In this document: positions 9,900 through 21,339 of the stretch, piece after piece
Numbering within the stretch: position 1 is the first letter of the stretch
Layout: every line of letters starts with the position of its first letter
Assembly: GCA_030411725.1 (NCBI GenBank)
Contig: MU839827.1
Location: forward strand, 4,843,027 to 4,907,026
DNA length: 64,000 nt
Reading direction: 5' to 3'
Source of the DNA: Echria macrotheca
Taxonomy: Eukaryota; Ascomycota; Sordariomycetes; Sordariales; Schizotheciaceae
Position numbers and translations under genes: made by a program
Notes under the pieces: model-generated
Seen by the model: the letters and a program-made list of their open reading frames with translations, nothing else
Databases searched by the model: none
What the model was told of the DNA's origin: nothing

Positions 9900-12524
9900 A
9901 TGGATGAATGGCAGGACTGCGATTGTCAGCGCCCCGACGTCCGCTCAATCGGAAACCTCCTTACCTGTATGGGCTGCGGTTCAACGAAGCCCAAGATCCG
10001 AAATGGACAGACAGACACATACTCCCCCTTACCCAGCGACGGTGACGATTCCAATGGGTCCACGTTCTCGGACGACGAGATCGGTGACGACACTGACATC
10101 TTCTCGGAGCCCCAAAAATTCCAGGCAAGATCGGATAATCCTTATGTTTACGAGAAGCTCGGGCAGAGCAGCATTCGGTTGCTGCACATTAGGGCCGGAG
10201 ACTTCAGCGACGAGCTGGTCTGTGAACTGGTACAGGAGGACATCAATCAGTTTCCAGTCTACGACGCCATCTCGTATACCTGGGCTGATGACTCGGGTGA
10301 TCGCAGCTGTACCAAGTCTATTTTGCTGAGCGGTCAGATCTTCAAGGTCACGACAAGCTGCCACCTGGCACTCCAGCGGGCACGTCTTCATGACACTTTG
10401 ACTGTCTGGATTGATGCTGTTTGTATTAACCAGACCGACAACGCCGAAAGAAGTCACCAGGTCCAGCTGATGGCACGGATCTACGCCCGCGCCCGCAGGG
10501 TCCTGGTATACATTGGGGAGGAGGACAACAGGAGTTCTTCACTCATTCTGCAGCTGGGAGAGGGAAAGCTGGAACCATGGAACTTCGCCGAAGTGACGGC
10601 CCTCCTTGCGCGCCCTTATTTCTGGCGAGTCTGGGTGCTTCAAGAGATTGCACTCGCCAAATCTGCCATCCTACTTTGCGGCGACGTATCCATCCCGTGG
10701 CAAGACTTTGCCAGGCTGGTCCAGGAGCTGCCCAGCTTCACGGAAATGGCGCTCCGTGCGTTACTTACCCGCCCTTCACCACAGCAGACTTACGGTTTCA
10801 GTAAGGACACCTGGTCGCCTTTCGAAGAAGGAGCCAAAGGCATCAATGGGATCCCGTTGGCCCTCAGCTTCGTTGTCCGGGCACTCAGGGGTGTCGAAGA
10901 ACTACCGCGACTCCTAGACCTTTCCAGCTTCTGCGAGGCAACCGAACCTCGCGATAAGGTCTATGCGTTGCTCGGGCTCGCTACAGGGACGGAGGGCTAC
11001 GGATTTTTCCCCGACTATGACGCCGATCTCGAAACTGTTTATACTAGGACAGCTATGTTGACCGCAACCAGCTGCGGGGTTATGGCACTACTATCTCGTG
11101 CTGTCTGTCGCCGGACGGTCTCCCCTTCGCTGCCATGGGTACCAGACTGGAGGAGCTACTCGCCCATGTCCCTATCGTCAACAGGGGACCTGACAGTTTT
11201 GGATGAGATACGCCAGGAGAAATCCCACCATTCCACATCTGGATCGTTACAACTGCCAGAAACAAACAAACCTCCTTGCATCCAGTTTAGCGCGACAGCT
11301 GTCTGTAGTATCCTGGACTTCCTCAACGCCGAAGAAGATTTCTTTGCCCATTTCCTACCTGCCGAAGACTCACCACCTGTCGTCCTGGCCTTCATGCACG
11401 AGGCGCGGAAGGAACTACATGGGATTCCACAATTTGTCGTTGAATTGGCGGAAACACTCTGGCTTTTCCGGGCCCAGTCTCAAGCTCCTGGAATTGAAAT
11501 GGTCAAGGACAGCGAGGACAGGTCTAGCAGTTGCTTCCTCTTGTCCTCTCTACCCGCCAAATACACTCCGGCCAAGATCGCTGCCAGTTTCCCGGGTTTT
11601 GACCTACCGTTCTTGGGTCTTGTCAGGTTCGTTGACAAGATTGATGCCCTGAAGCTCGAGAAAAGGTCTCGACCTGAGGAAAGGGGGACAATCATTGAAG
11701 CACGTATGTCTCGACAGTCTGCCCAGCACACTCATCCCGATATTCGGGACCCATGTCTCGGGCAACTTGCTCTAGACTGCATGACAGCGGCGCAGCTGCG
11801 CCACTGGAAAGATCTCCTGGACAAGCGTCAAATCTTCGGACAGCTTATTGAGGAGCTACATGAGTGGCAGGATGAGAGCTTGGACGTCTGGAGAGACACC
11901 AAGAACTCGTGGCTGAGCCGGTTTTCGGGCAACTGGCCGGCGTTGCTTTGGGGACTCTGGTTGGTTAGTGGTTTTCGACATTGGACGATGCAACCGCGTC
12001 AGCCGCCTCCCGGAGAACTAGGAGGACCCCCTGGTAAGCAACTGGGGGACGAAAATCCATCTTGGAATGCAGAATGGGAAGAAATACAAAAGGCATACGT
12101 CCAATTCAAATGGCATTACAGCCGAGTTGACCGGTTGGAGACAGGCTGGGTCCAACTGCTGGCCGATGAACACTCTCGGATACGAGAACTTCGACCTCCG
12201 TGGGAGCTTCCGGGGAGTGAGATTGATATATTGGAGATATCCGATGAGATTCTGAGAGCAACGAGGCTAGGACGGTGGGCGCACAGACGAGTTGCAACAT
12301 GGCAACGTTTACAGGCCAAATTAGTCAACGTGGTCAATGACATCAACTCCCTTCACAACACCCTCTATCCCCTAGAGAAGCCGGCGGAGGAAACATCGCC
12401 GAACTCTGCTCGAGAGCGTCTGTTAATGGCGTGGGCGGGGAATATGGAGGAAGAAGTACGCGCCTTGACCCAAAAACCGAGCCAGTTGGCGCTGGAGAAG
12501 TCTTCCGGGGGCTCTCCGAACTAG
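9900..12524 (+). CDS. HET-domain (heterokaryon incompatibility) protein
   Basis: An intronless gene of 874 residues counted from the ATG at 9900; an in-frame ATG at 9879 would add seven. The N-terminus carries CDCQ and CMGCG, a possible small zinc-binding pair, then an acidic Ser/Asp stretch. The HET domain follows with its three blocks: YDAISYTWADD (about residue 120), WIDAVCINQTDNAERSHQV with IYARARRVLVYIG (about 170), and RPYFWRVWVLQEI (about 237). HET domains trigger or relay cell death when unlike hyphae fuse, and some act in fungal innate immunity. The roughly 500-residue C-terminal part has no domain I recognise, no membrane segment and no WD or ANK repeat, so the sensing partner is unknown. 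It converges on the SET gene at 12800. Confidence 0.88.
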   Translation: MDEWQDCDCQRPDVRSIGNLLTCMGCGSTKPKIRNGQTDTYSPLPSDGDDSNGSTFSDDEIGDDTDIFSEPQKFQARSDNPYVYEKLGQSSIRLLHIRAGDFSDELVCELVQEDINQFPVYDAISYTWADDSGDRSCTKSILLSGQIFKVTTSCHLALQRARLHDTLTVWIDAVCINQTDNAERSHQVQLMARIYARARRVLVYIGEEDNRSSSLILQLGEGKLEPWNFAEVTALLARPYFWRVWVLQEIALAKSAILLCGDVSIPWQDFARLVQELPSFTEMALRALLTRPSPQQTYGFSKDTWSPFEEGAKGINGIPLALSFVVRALRGVEELPRLLDLSSFCEATEPRDKVYALLGLATGTEGYGFFPDYDADLETVYTRTAMLTATSCGVMALLSRAVCRRTVSPSLPWVPDWRSYSPMSLSSTGDLTVLDEIRQEKSHHSTSGSLQLPETNKPPCIQFSATAVCSILDFLNAEEDFFAHFLPAEDSPPVVLAFMHEARKELHGIPQFVVELAETLWLFRAQSQAPGIEMVKDSEDRSSSCFLLSSLPAKYTPAKIAASFPGFDLPFLGLVRFVDKIDALKLEKRSRPEERGTIIEARMSRQSAQHTHPDIRDPCLGQLALDCMTAAQLRHWKDLLDKRQIFGQLIEELHEWQDESLDVWRDTKNSWLSRFSGNWPALLWGLWLVSGFRHWTMQPRQPPPGELGGPPGKQLGDENPSWNAEWEEIQKAYVQFKWHYSRVDRLETGWVQLLADEHSRIRELRPPWELPGSEIDILEISDEILRATRLGRWAHRRVATWQRLQAKLVNVVNDINSLHNTLYPLEKPAEETSPNSARERLLMAWAGNMEEEVRALTQKPSQLALEKSSGGSPN

Positions 12525-12799
12525 AGCGAGCCGTCGAAGTGGAAGTTCTAGGGTTGATTCACCAAGATTGACTGGCAGAAATCGAAGAGGCAGGAATCAA
12601 GTCCAAGTTCGCTCGTCGGCCCATCGCTAGCATCTCTCCTGAGCGAACAGGCTATTATTGTTGCTGGGTTCCAGGACGCTAATACGGAGATATACATTCA
12701 TTCCATGCAGTTTTCCAATATTCTGTACTTCCAAAGCACGACATAAGAAGTGTCGACCTCTAACTAGGTCTAAAAAAACTGTCCTGGGGAGACCAGACC

Positions 12800-13885
12800 T
12801 CACGCCCCGTCGGCCGCTTTCTCCCTCCCACATCGCTCACACACACACTCAAACCCCCACGTCCTCCTCAGATTCGCCGACCGCTCACGCCACCCCAGCG
12901 TATCCCCGCCCGAGTCCTCGCTGCTCACATACGATATGTACAACTGCTCGCCCGCCGCGATGTCCCGCCCCGCGCTGAACACCCAGGTCCGCCCGCGCCG
13001 GGTCCGGCGCAGGTTCTGCGCGCACGAGTGGTTGAAGTAGCTCGCTGACGGCCAGACGCCATACCCAAAGAACTCGGAGCCCTGGTCGTCGAGCGAGCGG
13101 ATGCCGAAGCTGTTGTGGGTTTCGCGCGTTTTGATGTCGTGGAGGAAGGAGACTGAGATGAAGGGGAGGAGGGGCGTGGGGAGGGTGCAGACGAGGTGGA
13201 GGTAGGCTGTTGTGTATTCGGCTAGTTCGGCGTGGCTGACGTAGGGTGTTGCTTCCGACTCGAGTTCTGAGAATGCGGACCGGCGGGATGGGGTGTTGCG
13301 GGTGGTGTAGTGCATGAGCACGGCTGAGAGGAGGAAGTTGATGACGTCGGGGGAGACGGGTGCGGATGCGGCGCGTTGGAGTGTTTTGAGGTCGCCTTTC
13401 GCGGCTTTGCCAGAGCTAGCAGCTGCACGAGCGGCTCGGATTGATGTGGCTTGAATTTCTGTTGTGTCCCATGCTTTGGCGGTTTCTTCGGCTGTCGGCC
13501 TGGATATGGGCTTCGATTCGAGTTTAGACTCAAGAGGACTTTGGGAAGCTTTCATCTTGATGAGCTTCTCGACGGCAGCTCGCGCGGCGAGACAGGTTTC
13601 GTCGGATTTATCAAGATATATGTCTCTGCACTCTTTGGAACAGAATGCGAGGCCATGGAGGAGATCCTTGACGGGCTGCTTCTCGCCCGAGTTGTAGGCG
13701 AAGCACTGGCAGCATATCTCGCCGCGGTATTCGCGGAAGAGGACGTGTACTGAGAGATCGTCGGCTGTGTAGATGACTTCTCCTTTCTGGATATTTCGTC
13801 GGGCGAATACGCCACGTCCTGCGCCGGGTGCATCCTCGATGGCGAATATTGGGTTGCTAGACTCAGTTGTATCCATGTCTGTCAT
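12800..13885 (-). CDS. SET-domain protein (SMYD/Set6-like)
   Basis: A single-exon protein of 361 residues. The N-terminal half of the split SET domain is IEDAPGAGRGVFARRNIQKGEVIYT. A Cys-rich insert resembling a reduced MYND finger follows (CCQC and FCSKECRDIYL). The C-terminal half has SASYFNHSCAQN (NHSC at 285-288), the catalytic-tyrosine strand GEQLYISYV, and a post-SET cysteine trio FECVCERC at 347-352. All S-adenosylmethionine-binding motifs appear intact, so it is probably a protein lysine methyltransferase, or an uncharacterised relative as many fungal SMYD-type proteins are; the target is unknown. The central 130 residues (Ala/Ser/Lys-rich) are low complexity. Confidence 0.85.
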   Translation of the reverse strand: MTDMDTTESSNPIFAIEDAPGAGRGVFARRNIQKGEVIYTADDLSVHVLFREYRGEICCQCFAYNSGEKQPVKDLLHGLAFCSKECRDIYLDKSDETCLAARAAVEKLIKMKASQSPLESKLESKPISRPTAEETAKAWDTTEIQATSIRAARAAASSGKAAKGDLKTLQRAASAPVSPDVINFLLSAVLMHYTTRNTPSRRSAFSELESEATPYVSHAELAEYTTAYLHLVCTLPTPLLPFISVSFLHDIKTRETHNSFGIRSLDDQGSEFFGYGVWPSASYFNHSCAQNLRRTRRGRTWVFSAGRDIAAGEQLYISYVSSEDSGGDTLGWRERSANLRRTWGFECVCERCGREKAADGA

Positions 13886-14651
13886 GTGTATCCAAGTTTG
13901 GTAATATTAAGTCGAAGCTGTGGTATTTCCAAGACAACACAAGCAAAACGTGAACCGATGGTTGGTACGCCTGAAAGATGAGATGGAATATTTGAGTGGA
14001 TAAGGCGAAAAATATCACTGCAGGAGGTGAACAATAGAGAATCCACAATCCACATTTTGGATTTCTGGGATTTTGGTTCCCGAGCGGACCCCAAAGTGGG
14101 CCGCTACGACCAACGTGGCGTCTCTCACCGCTCCATGACGGACGAAATCTTACCGTGAGACCGTCCCGAGTCATTACCCGGTTGTGGGTCTACCATGTGG
14201 GACGGGGTCGGTCTCTTATTGGTAGCGTCGTACCGTATTCGACTTGTAGGTTGGTGCTTTCCAGCCGGGAGCAGAGGATAGTTACAGCGTAGAGAAAGTG
14301 AGGACCATAAACAGCATTTCCAGTCAACAATGTGAAGGGATTCCTCGCGAACTTTCTGTCTCCGATATCGGATGGTTCTGTTACTGGGACTATCTAGCAC
14401 ATGATGGGCCGAAATACATGGAGAGGACACTAGCAATGCACCGGACTCCCGCTGACATTCTTGGGGCTATATATAGTTATAGTCCAAGTGTTTCAAAACA
14501 GCACTGCAGTAGTCTTCTAAAGCGTCTTATTTAGTGTTTTGTGCTGCAGTCTAGTGTGGCCCAAGTGGGGATTCCGATGCGAGCGGTCGAAACTTTGCAC
14601 ATGGTAGAACACGGTCCTCTCCTCGTGCAGCATATGGCGCATGACCGATCC
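13886..14651. other. Intergenic, SET promoter and GHKL gene 3' end
   Basis: These 766 bases have no credible gene on either strand. They hold the upstream region of the leftward SET gene and the 3' flank of the leftward GHKL/DUF3883 gene. Confidence 0.4.
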
Positions 14652-17600
14652 TCAGGCTCGAGCTCTTACGGTGTACGTGTCTGTCGAGAAATCCAGCACC
14701 CCTCGGCGCTCGAGCTCCACAGGGTTGACATAGAGCTTGACATTAACCCTGTCACTGAACATGTCGAACACCCGGAAGATGATGTACACCTTTTCATCCC
14801 CATCCGTGCAAAGCTCTGTCATCTAAAGACAAAACAGTAAGTGACTGACCCAGTGAGACCACGTTTGTAGAGAATTTACCTTTTTATACTGCAAACCAGA
14901 CATGTAAAAGGGCTCGTCACAGGTACGCGGCGTCGACTTCACTTCCAAGTAATAACTCGGCCGCTTGCCCGCCCAGTTATCCGAGAGGTGGCCTGTTCTG
15001 ACTAACAGATCCGTAAAGATGCCGGACCTGTCGGTGTACTGCAGGTCTGAGAGTTCGGCACCGCCGCCCCAAGATCCCATTCCCTCGTAGTCGGGGTGGA
15101 CTGTCACCTGCTTCTTGATGTTGCTAGTCCAGTTTTGCCAGCAGAATCCCGGGACGGAAAATTCCAAGGATTTGAGCATCTCAAAGACCTAAAATGACAG
15201 TCCATGTTAGTGCCAGACACTTGGATGGCGTGCACAGTCGAAGGGTTCTTACAAATAGTTCTCCCGCGGCGCCCAGCTGGACGGTCGAGAAGTTCGACGA
15301 CGAGATAACGGTAGAAGTATCACCGCCCGGATTGACACCAAGAGCTTCAGCGAGACCTGACATGTCAAATACGCCTTTACTGTAGGTGGGAAAAGGAACT
15401 CGTTTGCCGGCTTTAATCATGTGGTCCAACAATTCCCGATACAGATCAACCCCCGAGGCTGCTTGTGGTTCTTGAACTGGACGGCGCTCCTGGGGAAAGA
15501 GTAGCCGGGACGCGGCTGGCCGTTCGTTCGGAAAGAAGCTTGGGCTGGGGCTTGAGAAGGGGTCGGTCATGGGAGTCTCGAGATTGGTCGATGGTACGGG
15601 TGTGAACACGCGCTCAGGGGTACTCGGGGACGGAGATCTAGACGTTAACCTCAACGGCGCTCGTGACGGCTCTGTGATGAGAACAGGTTCGGGAGCGTCG
15701 GCATCTCTGTTTCCGAGGTCAATATCGTGAATACCTTCCTCCATGAGGATCTTCGGTATCGAGGCCAAGCGTGCATTCAAGAGGCCTTTTACGATGCCCA
15801 CGGCCCTGTCGCTGACGGATGGGCGACTCTGGCCATCATGATGCATCATCAGCCAGTCGACAAGCTTTCGAGGCAGATTGTGTTGTACGCAGACGTCTTG
15901 AGCTATCTCGTCGTGTGGAATGAATATTTTGAGCGGTTGAGTGTCTTCACCAGTCATGTATACATCACCGTGCTTGAGTTTGATGGAGTGCTTCTGGCCG
16001 TCGATAGTGAGAGTTAGTCGTGACGAAATATCATCCGTCTCCCACGTCTCTGATGTCCGCAGCAAGTCATACAACGCCTGTCCGTTGCCCGAGAACCTCG
16101 GGCTCCGGATGTATTTGGCGATTCTGTCGCGTATTTGTTAGCCGGGCTTGTAGAGATGAAGCGACCACATTGTCCTACCTGACGAGGGCATGCGCTTTCT
16201 TCTTCAAATTATAGCGCGGTTCCGAGACGCGGAACTTCTCCCCAGAACCCAAGTCTGGCACCTCCTCGACCATGCGAGACAGATAGCGGTTTCCGAGGCC
16301 AGCCCAACTGATGAAAGGTTCCAAATCGTGTACTTCCTCCATCGTAAAGTCCAGTGTTTTTGCCACATTTCGAAACTGAGCCATGGGCCCCGCACGATCA
16401 ATAATGGTGAACCCGGTGGTGGCGGGGAGAAGCGACAGCTCCCCACCAGCATGTCTAATAGGCAGGATGTACTTCTCGAGGAGAGGCGCTGCGACTAGTG
16501 GTTCGTTTTTCGTTTCTTCCCTTAGGAGCGAGCTGAAGACAAGAAGCTTCTCCTTCACCAGCTTGATGTTTCTTTGGCTGCCATCTCCAAGACTGAGCAG
16601 TTCCTCGTAGATCAGCTTCGCGGTGAGCCGTGTCACGCCAAGAGAGCGGACAAAAAATGTTTCTAGGTCATGATCGTATACTTGCGCCAGGTTGACCAGG
16701 CTTTTCACGCCGGTCCCCGTCGACCATAGACATTCTTCGGGCCGATGCCACGAAAAGGTGTCGCCGTTGTGAAAGCAGATGAGCGGTTGGTTTCCGAAAA
16801 GGTTTCTGGCAAGGTAAGCACGTTAGAATGTTGACATATGGAATATTTACTCCTTCAGGGCTCCGCGTACCTCAACTTCTTGGTGTCACCAGCGTCAAGC
16901 CTTGCGGCTTTGAGCCGCTTGTACTGGGCCTCGCTCAAGGCAGTGTCAAAAACGTCCTCGTCCCGGATATACTCCAGTTCAGCAATGTAGTCCCGCCAGC
17001 CCAACTTGGCGACGGCAAGGGTATCGTGGAGGAATTGCTTGACTGCTTCCAGCTCGCCAACAGCCTTCCCAAAGGCCTGATCATAGACCACATCGATGGG
17101 GACTTTATGTGCCAGATCCGGGGGCGCGCCCAGCAGACAACCCTCTGGTGATTCCCAAAAGCTGAAATCACCCTCCCGTAATCTGGGCACATATATTCCC
17201 CTTATGATGCTGAATGTTTGTCTGGAAATGTTCGAACTCGTCAGCGGTAAAACTTTCTACGTGAAGGTCAGTTAGTGCGACGAACCTGATTATGTTCCGA
17301 GACAACTCAAGACTGCTGCTGGCGATGCACTTCCCATGGATTGCTTTGTACAAGTCAAGGAGCCGGGACGGGTCTTCGAGGTTCGTAGCGTCGCCTGTTT
17401 TGGTCACGATGCATCGTAGCATGCCCAAATAGAACTGCAGGCTGTCGTCGTTCATGACCCCGAGAGTTTCCAGAAATCCCCAGGTATTTCCATCCCAGGA
17501 AGTGTGTGGCAGCTCGAGAAAGGGCAAATGCTCATCCGCCCTTAGGAACCGGGAAGACAGTGTCTTGAGCTGGGGAGTGGGAAGGATGGTTGCGTGCAGA

Positions 17601-20153
17601 GGATGCTTTTTCCCACCGTCACAGATAACTTCGATGGTGATGAACTTTTCCCGTATGACTTTATCATGGATCACCTTCTCTCCCTCGTGCGGCCAGAGGT
17701 AGCTGATCAGACCGAAGAACCTTCCAGGGCGATGTTGCGCGACGTATAGGACCTCTTCTGAGATGGCCGAGCCGCCAGAAGTGACAAGCCTGAGTCGTTC
17801 TCGAATCCCTATAGCGTTATGGAGCCACTGCTTCCATGATTGTTTTGCCGTTGCGGCCTGGTTTCCGGGTCTCACCGGCGGGTCTTCAAGGTAGCCGACG
17901 TTGAGGAATTTGAGATTGAGCCCCAGCTTGGCGGCCCCATACTCGCTCTCGTCGTCCGGGAAGTACACGTCGTCATTGACCGGCTCGAGGTTCTCGTCAG
18001 TAGACGACACGATGCTGACTTGTGAATAGCACTCAGCTGGTTTAGTGTCCTCTGCCTCTGTCATATACAAGAATTTCATCCAAGCAATCGAGTCAAACAA
18101 CGATGGCCAGATCTTTTCATACTCTTTCAGGATCTTGGACCGGACTCGGTCGTCGGTAATGATTTCGACATCGAGGGTCAGGAAAAGCTTCTTTCGGTCT
18201 GGATGCTTGGCGATACTTGGGCAGATGAGGCAGATGTTGAGCCCCGGTGGGATCTGGGTTCCAGTGGAGGTGGTCGGAAAGTATCTCGGGGGGTTGTTTC
18301 CCGAATTCACCCACCCCCCGCTTTTCAATGGAATAAGAGCCATCTTCCGTATGCGAGATGTGTAACATGAGAAGTCTGGACGACCGAACGGATAGATGAG
18401 CATATTGGCAACACGGGAGTGCCAGTCGTCGTCAGCTGTGCGGGACTTCATTTTTGAGGTCCCCTTATTCAAATCCGCCTCTAGTCTATCAAGTATTTCT
18501 GGGAATGATAGATCTTGCAAGCCGTACGGGCGGAGCAAACTGAGGTCGGCGTCCCGGTAGTGCCGGGATATATAAATCGCGGCATCGCCGCCCAAGTCAT
18601 CGAATAGCGGTTCCCCGTGCCGGTCATGAAATACTGGGCTTTGAGGAAGGGTTCTCAGCTGCCCGATCGTTCGTTGTGGCGCTGCTTCTGTGCGAGGAAA
18701 CATAACCCTAGCTCCTAGGAGCTCCGTCTTCAACAGATCCACGAATCCGGTCCAGAAACCGTCCATTAATGCGATATTTGGTGGTGGTGGGAGAAAATGC
18801 ATCCACTGGAATCGTAACTGGGGATGCTTGCACATCTGTTCCACGGCGGACACGAAGGTGCTGGCAATGTGCTTCCGGATGCCTTGGTTCCGTAGCGAGC
18901 TCGTAACGATGTCCTCACGGTTCGCACTGGTGACGAAGTCACTATGTATCAGGAACTATATCGTGTAAGCTGGAAAGTCACAGTCACCCGTGGAGAAACC
19001 AGCAGAAACTCACGTTGAAGCCGGCTTGGCGCACCGGAAGGAATGCGAAGATGCTTTGGGGTCGGTCGATGGGTACCGAGTTATCGTCGAGAGGAAATGC
19101 GAGAACAATCTCGGCTGTAGAATAAACTTGTGATGCCTCCTCTTTCGCAGAGTAAGAACGGTTCTCGTTCCTAGCAAGGCCTGCCGCCGTCCCTTTGGTC
19201 ACATGGTAGTTGAGCCGGTGCCGGGAAGACACGGCGTCGTTTCCCCCATTCTTGTCGGCGCCGGTCACGAGGGTCTCAAGTACGGCTCGGTTTGGTTGGC
19301 CGCTGAGGGAGTGAGTCATCACCCTGCCTTTTATCTCCCTCCCGGACTCGTCGAAGAAGCGAATTTCGATGCGTTTGAGCTTCTTGAGGAACAGCATCAT
19401 GGTAGGCTGGAGTTGCTCGAACTCGTCGATGATTCTCCTGCGTTGGGCTGCTCGGACATTCCCATCGCCGTCGTCGTGCAGGGTGAAGGTCATTCGTGTC
19501 ATGGGTTCGGGAAGCACTGCAGCCGGGTGCCACTCTGGGGAGACCATGCCCATACCGGAGTCGCCACGGCGATGTTTGAAGCTGAATGAGTAGGCGCCAG
19601 ACTGTATGTGGACTTTCCACGCGACGGCAAAGACAGCCTTGAAGCCAATGCCCTTCTCACCAATGTATCCCTGCTGCCCGACCTTGGAGCTCTTTCCAAC
19701 GTCACAGATGGCGCGCAGATTCTCCTCCTTGAAGCCATCCTCATTGCAGTCCACGACGATCTGGTCGTGGTAGATGCGGAAGATGACGTATGGCTTATGG
19801 CCCTTCAGTTTTGCATATTCAAAGTCGTTGTCATCAGCATTCTGGAGCAGCTCGAAAATGAACCGCACGTCTTTGGTGTACAGTTCCTTGGCCAAACTGC
19901 AACAATTGGGCGGTTAGTCCAAGTGCTGGTGAAAGCGTACGCGAGCGAGCGAGACCTACGTAACAATGGATGAACCAATCATTGCGTCCTTCTTCCCCAT
20001 GGCGTCCTTGACCATACGGCGGACCACAGGATCTGGTATCTTGGAATAATGCTCCTCGGCCAAGTGGCCATGATCCCATGCGATTCTCCCCACCAGTTCC
20101 CGGGCCGCGGCCACGGCTTCTGCGGATGGCGCAGGTTGCTCCATCTGTACCAA
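14652..20153 (-). CDS. Giant GHKL ATPase with C-terminal NO VEIN/DUF3883-like domain
   Basis: Eight exons: 20153-19960, 19896-19014, 18955-17286, 17221-16871, 16805-16179, 16123-15253, 15188-14880 and 14822-14652, giving 1,691 residues; every join keeps frame and uses GT/AG with short introns. Residues 65-330 are a Hsp90/sacsin-type GHKL ATPase: N-box FELLQNADDNDF (about 79-90), DCNEDGF (114-120) and GEKGIGFKAVF (144-154). Residues about 330-1400 are a long unassigned middle. A Ser/Pro-rich linker precedes GAAGELFVFEMLKSLEF and YYLEVKST (Glu1614, Lys1616), then FYMSGLQY and YIIFRVFDMF; this is the pattern of the DUF3883 / NO VEIN C-terminal domain, which has a PD-(D/E)XK nuclease-like core. 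The plant NO VEIN protein is a nuclear developmental factor and bacterial relatives sit in defence systems; the fungal role is unknown. No signal peptide or membrane segment. Confidence 0.85.
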
Positions 20154-21339
20154 TGGAGAAAGGCTCGTTTTAAAGATAGAAGTATAAAAGGGAAATGGAA
20201 TACGCAGATCCGGGGCTCAATGGCGAAATGAGAAAGGTGTTGTCACTTGTGAGTGTCGAGCGGAGGCACTTATCGTTCCAAGCTGGGCAATTTATTAGCC
20301 CGTCGGGACGACGTCTTGCAAGCCGCAGCAGGGATTGCTGTGCACGAATGTTGGACCATTGTAGCATTTTCCAACACATGTTGGCTTCGGTCGAGTGCAC
20401 ATCTGAAACCCCAGCCATCAAGGCCGCGACAAAACGGTTGGCGTGGGGAACTTTAGGCTCTGTGCCTCCCCCGTAATAATAAGGCCGGAACCAATGGCAA
20501 TCGATGGTGAGCGCTTGAAATATCCTTGCGCCACAAGAGACACAAGCGCTGTCGGAGGGTCGCTTCGAGCCCGGCCTTTATCCTGGGGCTTACCACTCTG
20601 TCGGGTCCAACTGTCCAGTGGAGAGACTTGATTCTGACATGGCCTTCGTCTCGTTTCAAACACCCCAGCCAGGATTTATTCCCGCGTGTTGAATGGAGGA
20701 GATAGGCACACAGCAGGATGGAATGCACGCTCTGGCCTTGTTTGGGTTTGAGACTTGAGCCTTGACCACAAGGCCTTCGGATAATTGCACCGTTCTTGTA
20801 CAGATTACGGGGAAGGATTTGCACCAGAGATAGTCGCCCTCCCGCTCCGGCTTCATGTTGACCAAGAAGATGTCCCTCCGTGTGTTGCATACTCCTTCGA
20901 AGTTCGCCGCCACGTTGCTGACATTGAATTTAAGGCAAACGACCCGGGTCTATAAATAATTATCTCGTAACCAGGCCGAGCTAATTAAGAAGTTGCTCTG
21001 CAGGCGCCTAGGTGTGGGCTGGATTGGTCCCCGGATATATCCTAAATACAATGTGCAGGTCCATTCATGTCGATTTCGAGGCCCAGTGGGATCGGGTATC
21101 GTTCTTATCACACATAACTACGTACAGGCTAACGTCACGACCTTTCCGTTGTTCCTGCTTCCAAGGAGGAAAATATCCAATTATGTAGTTAAGTACCTAT
21201 GGACCTACATGCATGCTTGCATGTAGGTAAGTTTTCATGTCATCACCAACGCCTCGTGTCTATATGCGTCAAAATGTCGTTCATCATCGGGCGAGAACCC
21301 TCCATGCCATAAAAACAGCGCCATATTACGATATTACGA
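20154..21339. other. Intergenic, no recognised gene
   Basis: This 1.2 kb stretch contains minus-strand open frames at 20656-20913 and 20453-20890 with no domain I know. It also contains an inverted repeat at 21203-21228. I see no intact gene. Confidence 0.35.
21203..21228. repeat. Perfect 11-bp inverted repeat
   Basis: The arms ACCTACATGCA and TGCATGTAGGT are perfect reverse complements separated by four bases (TGCT). It lies about 110 bases beyond the stop codon of the leftward chitin deacetylase gene, so it could form a hairpin in a 3' end or simply be one of the many CCTA-type palindromes of this genome. Confidence 0.6.
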
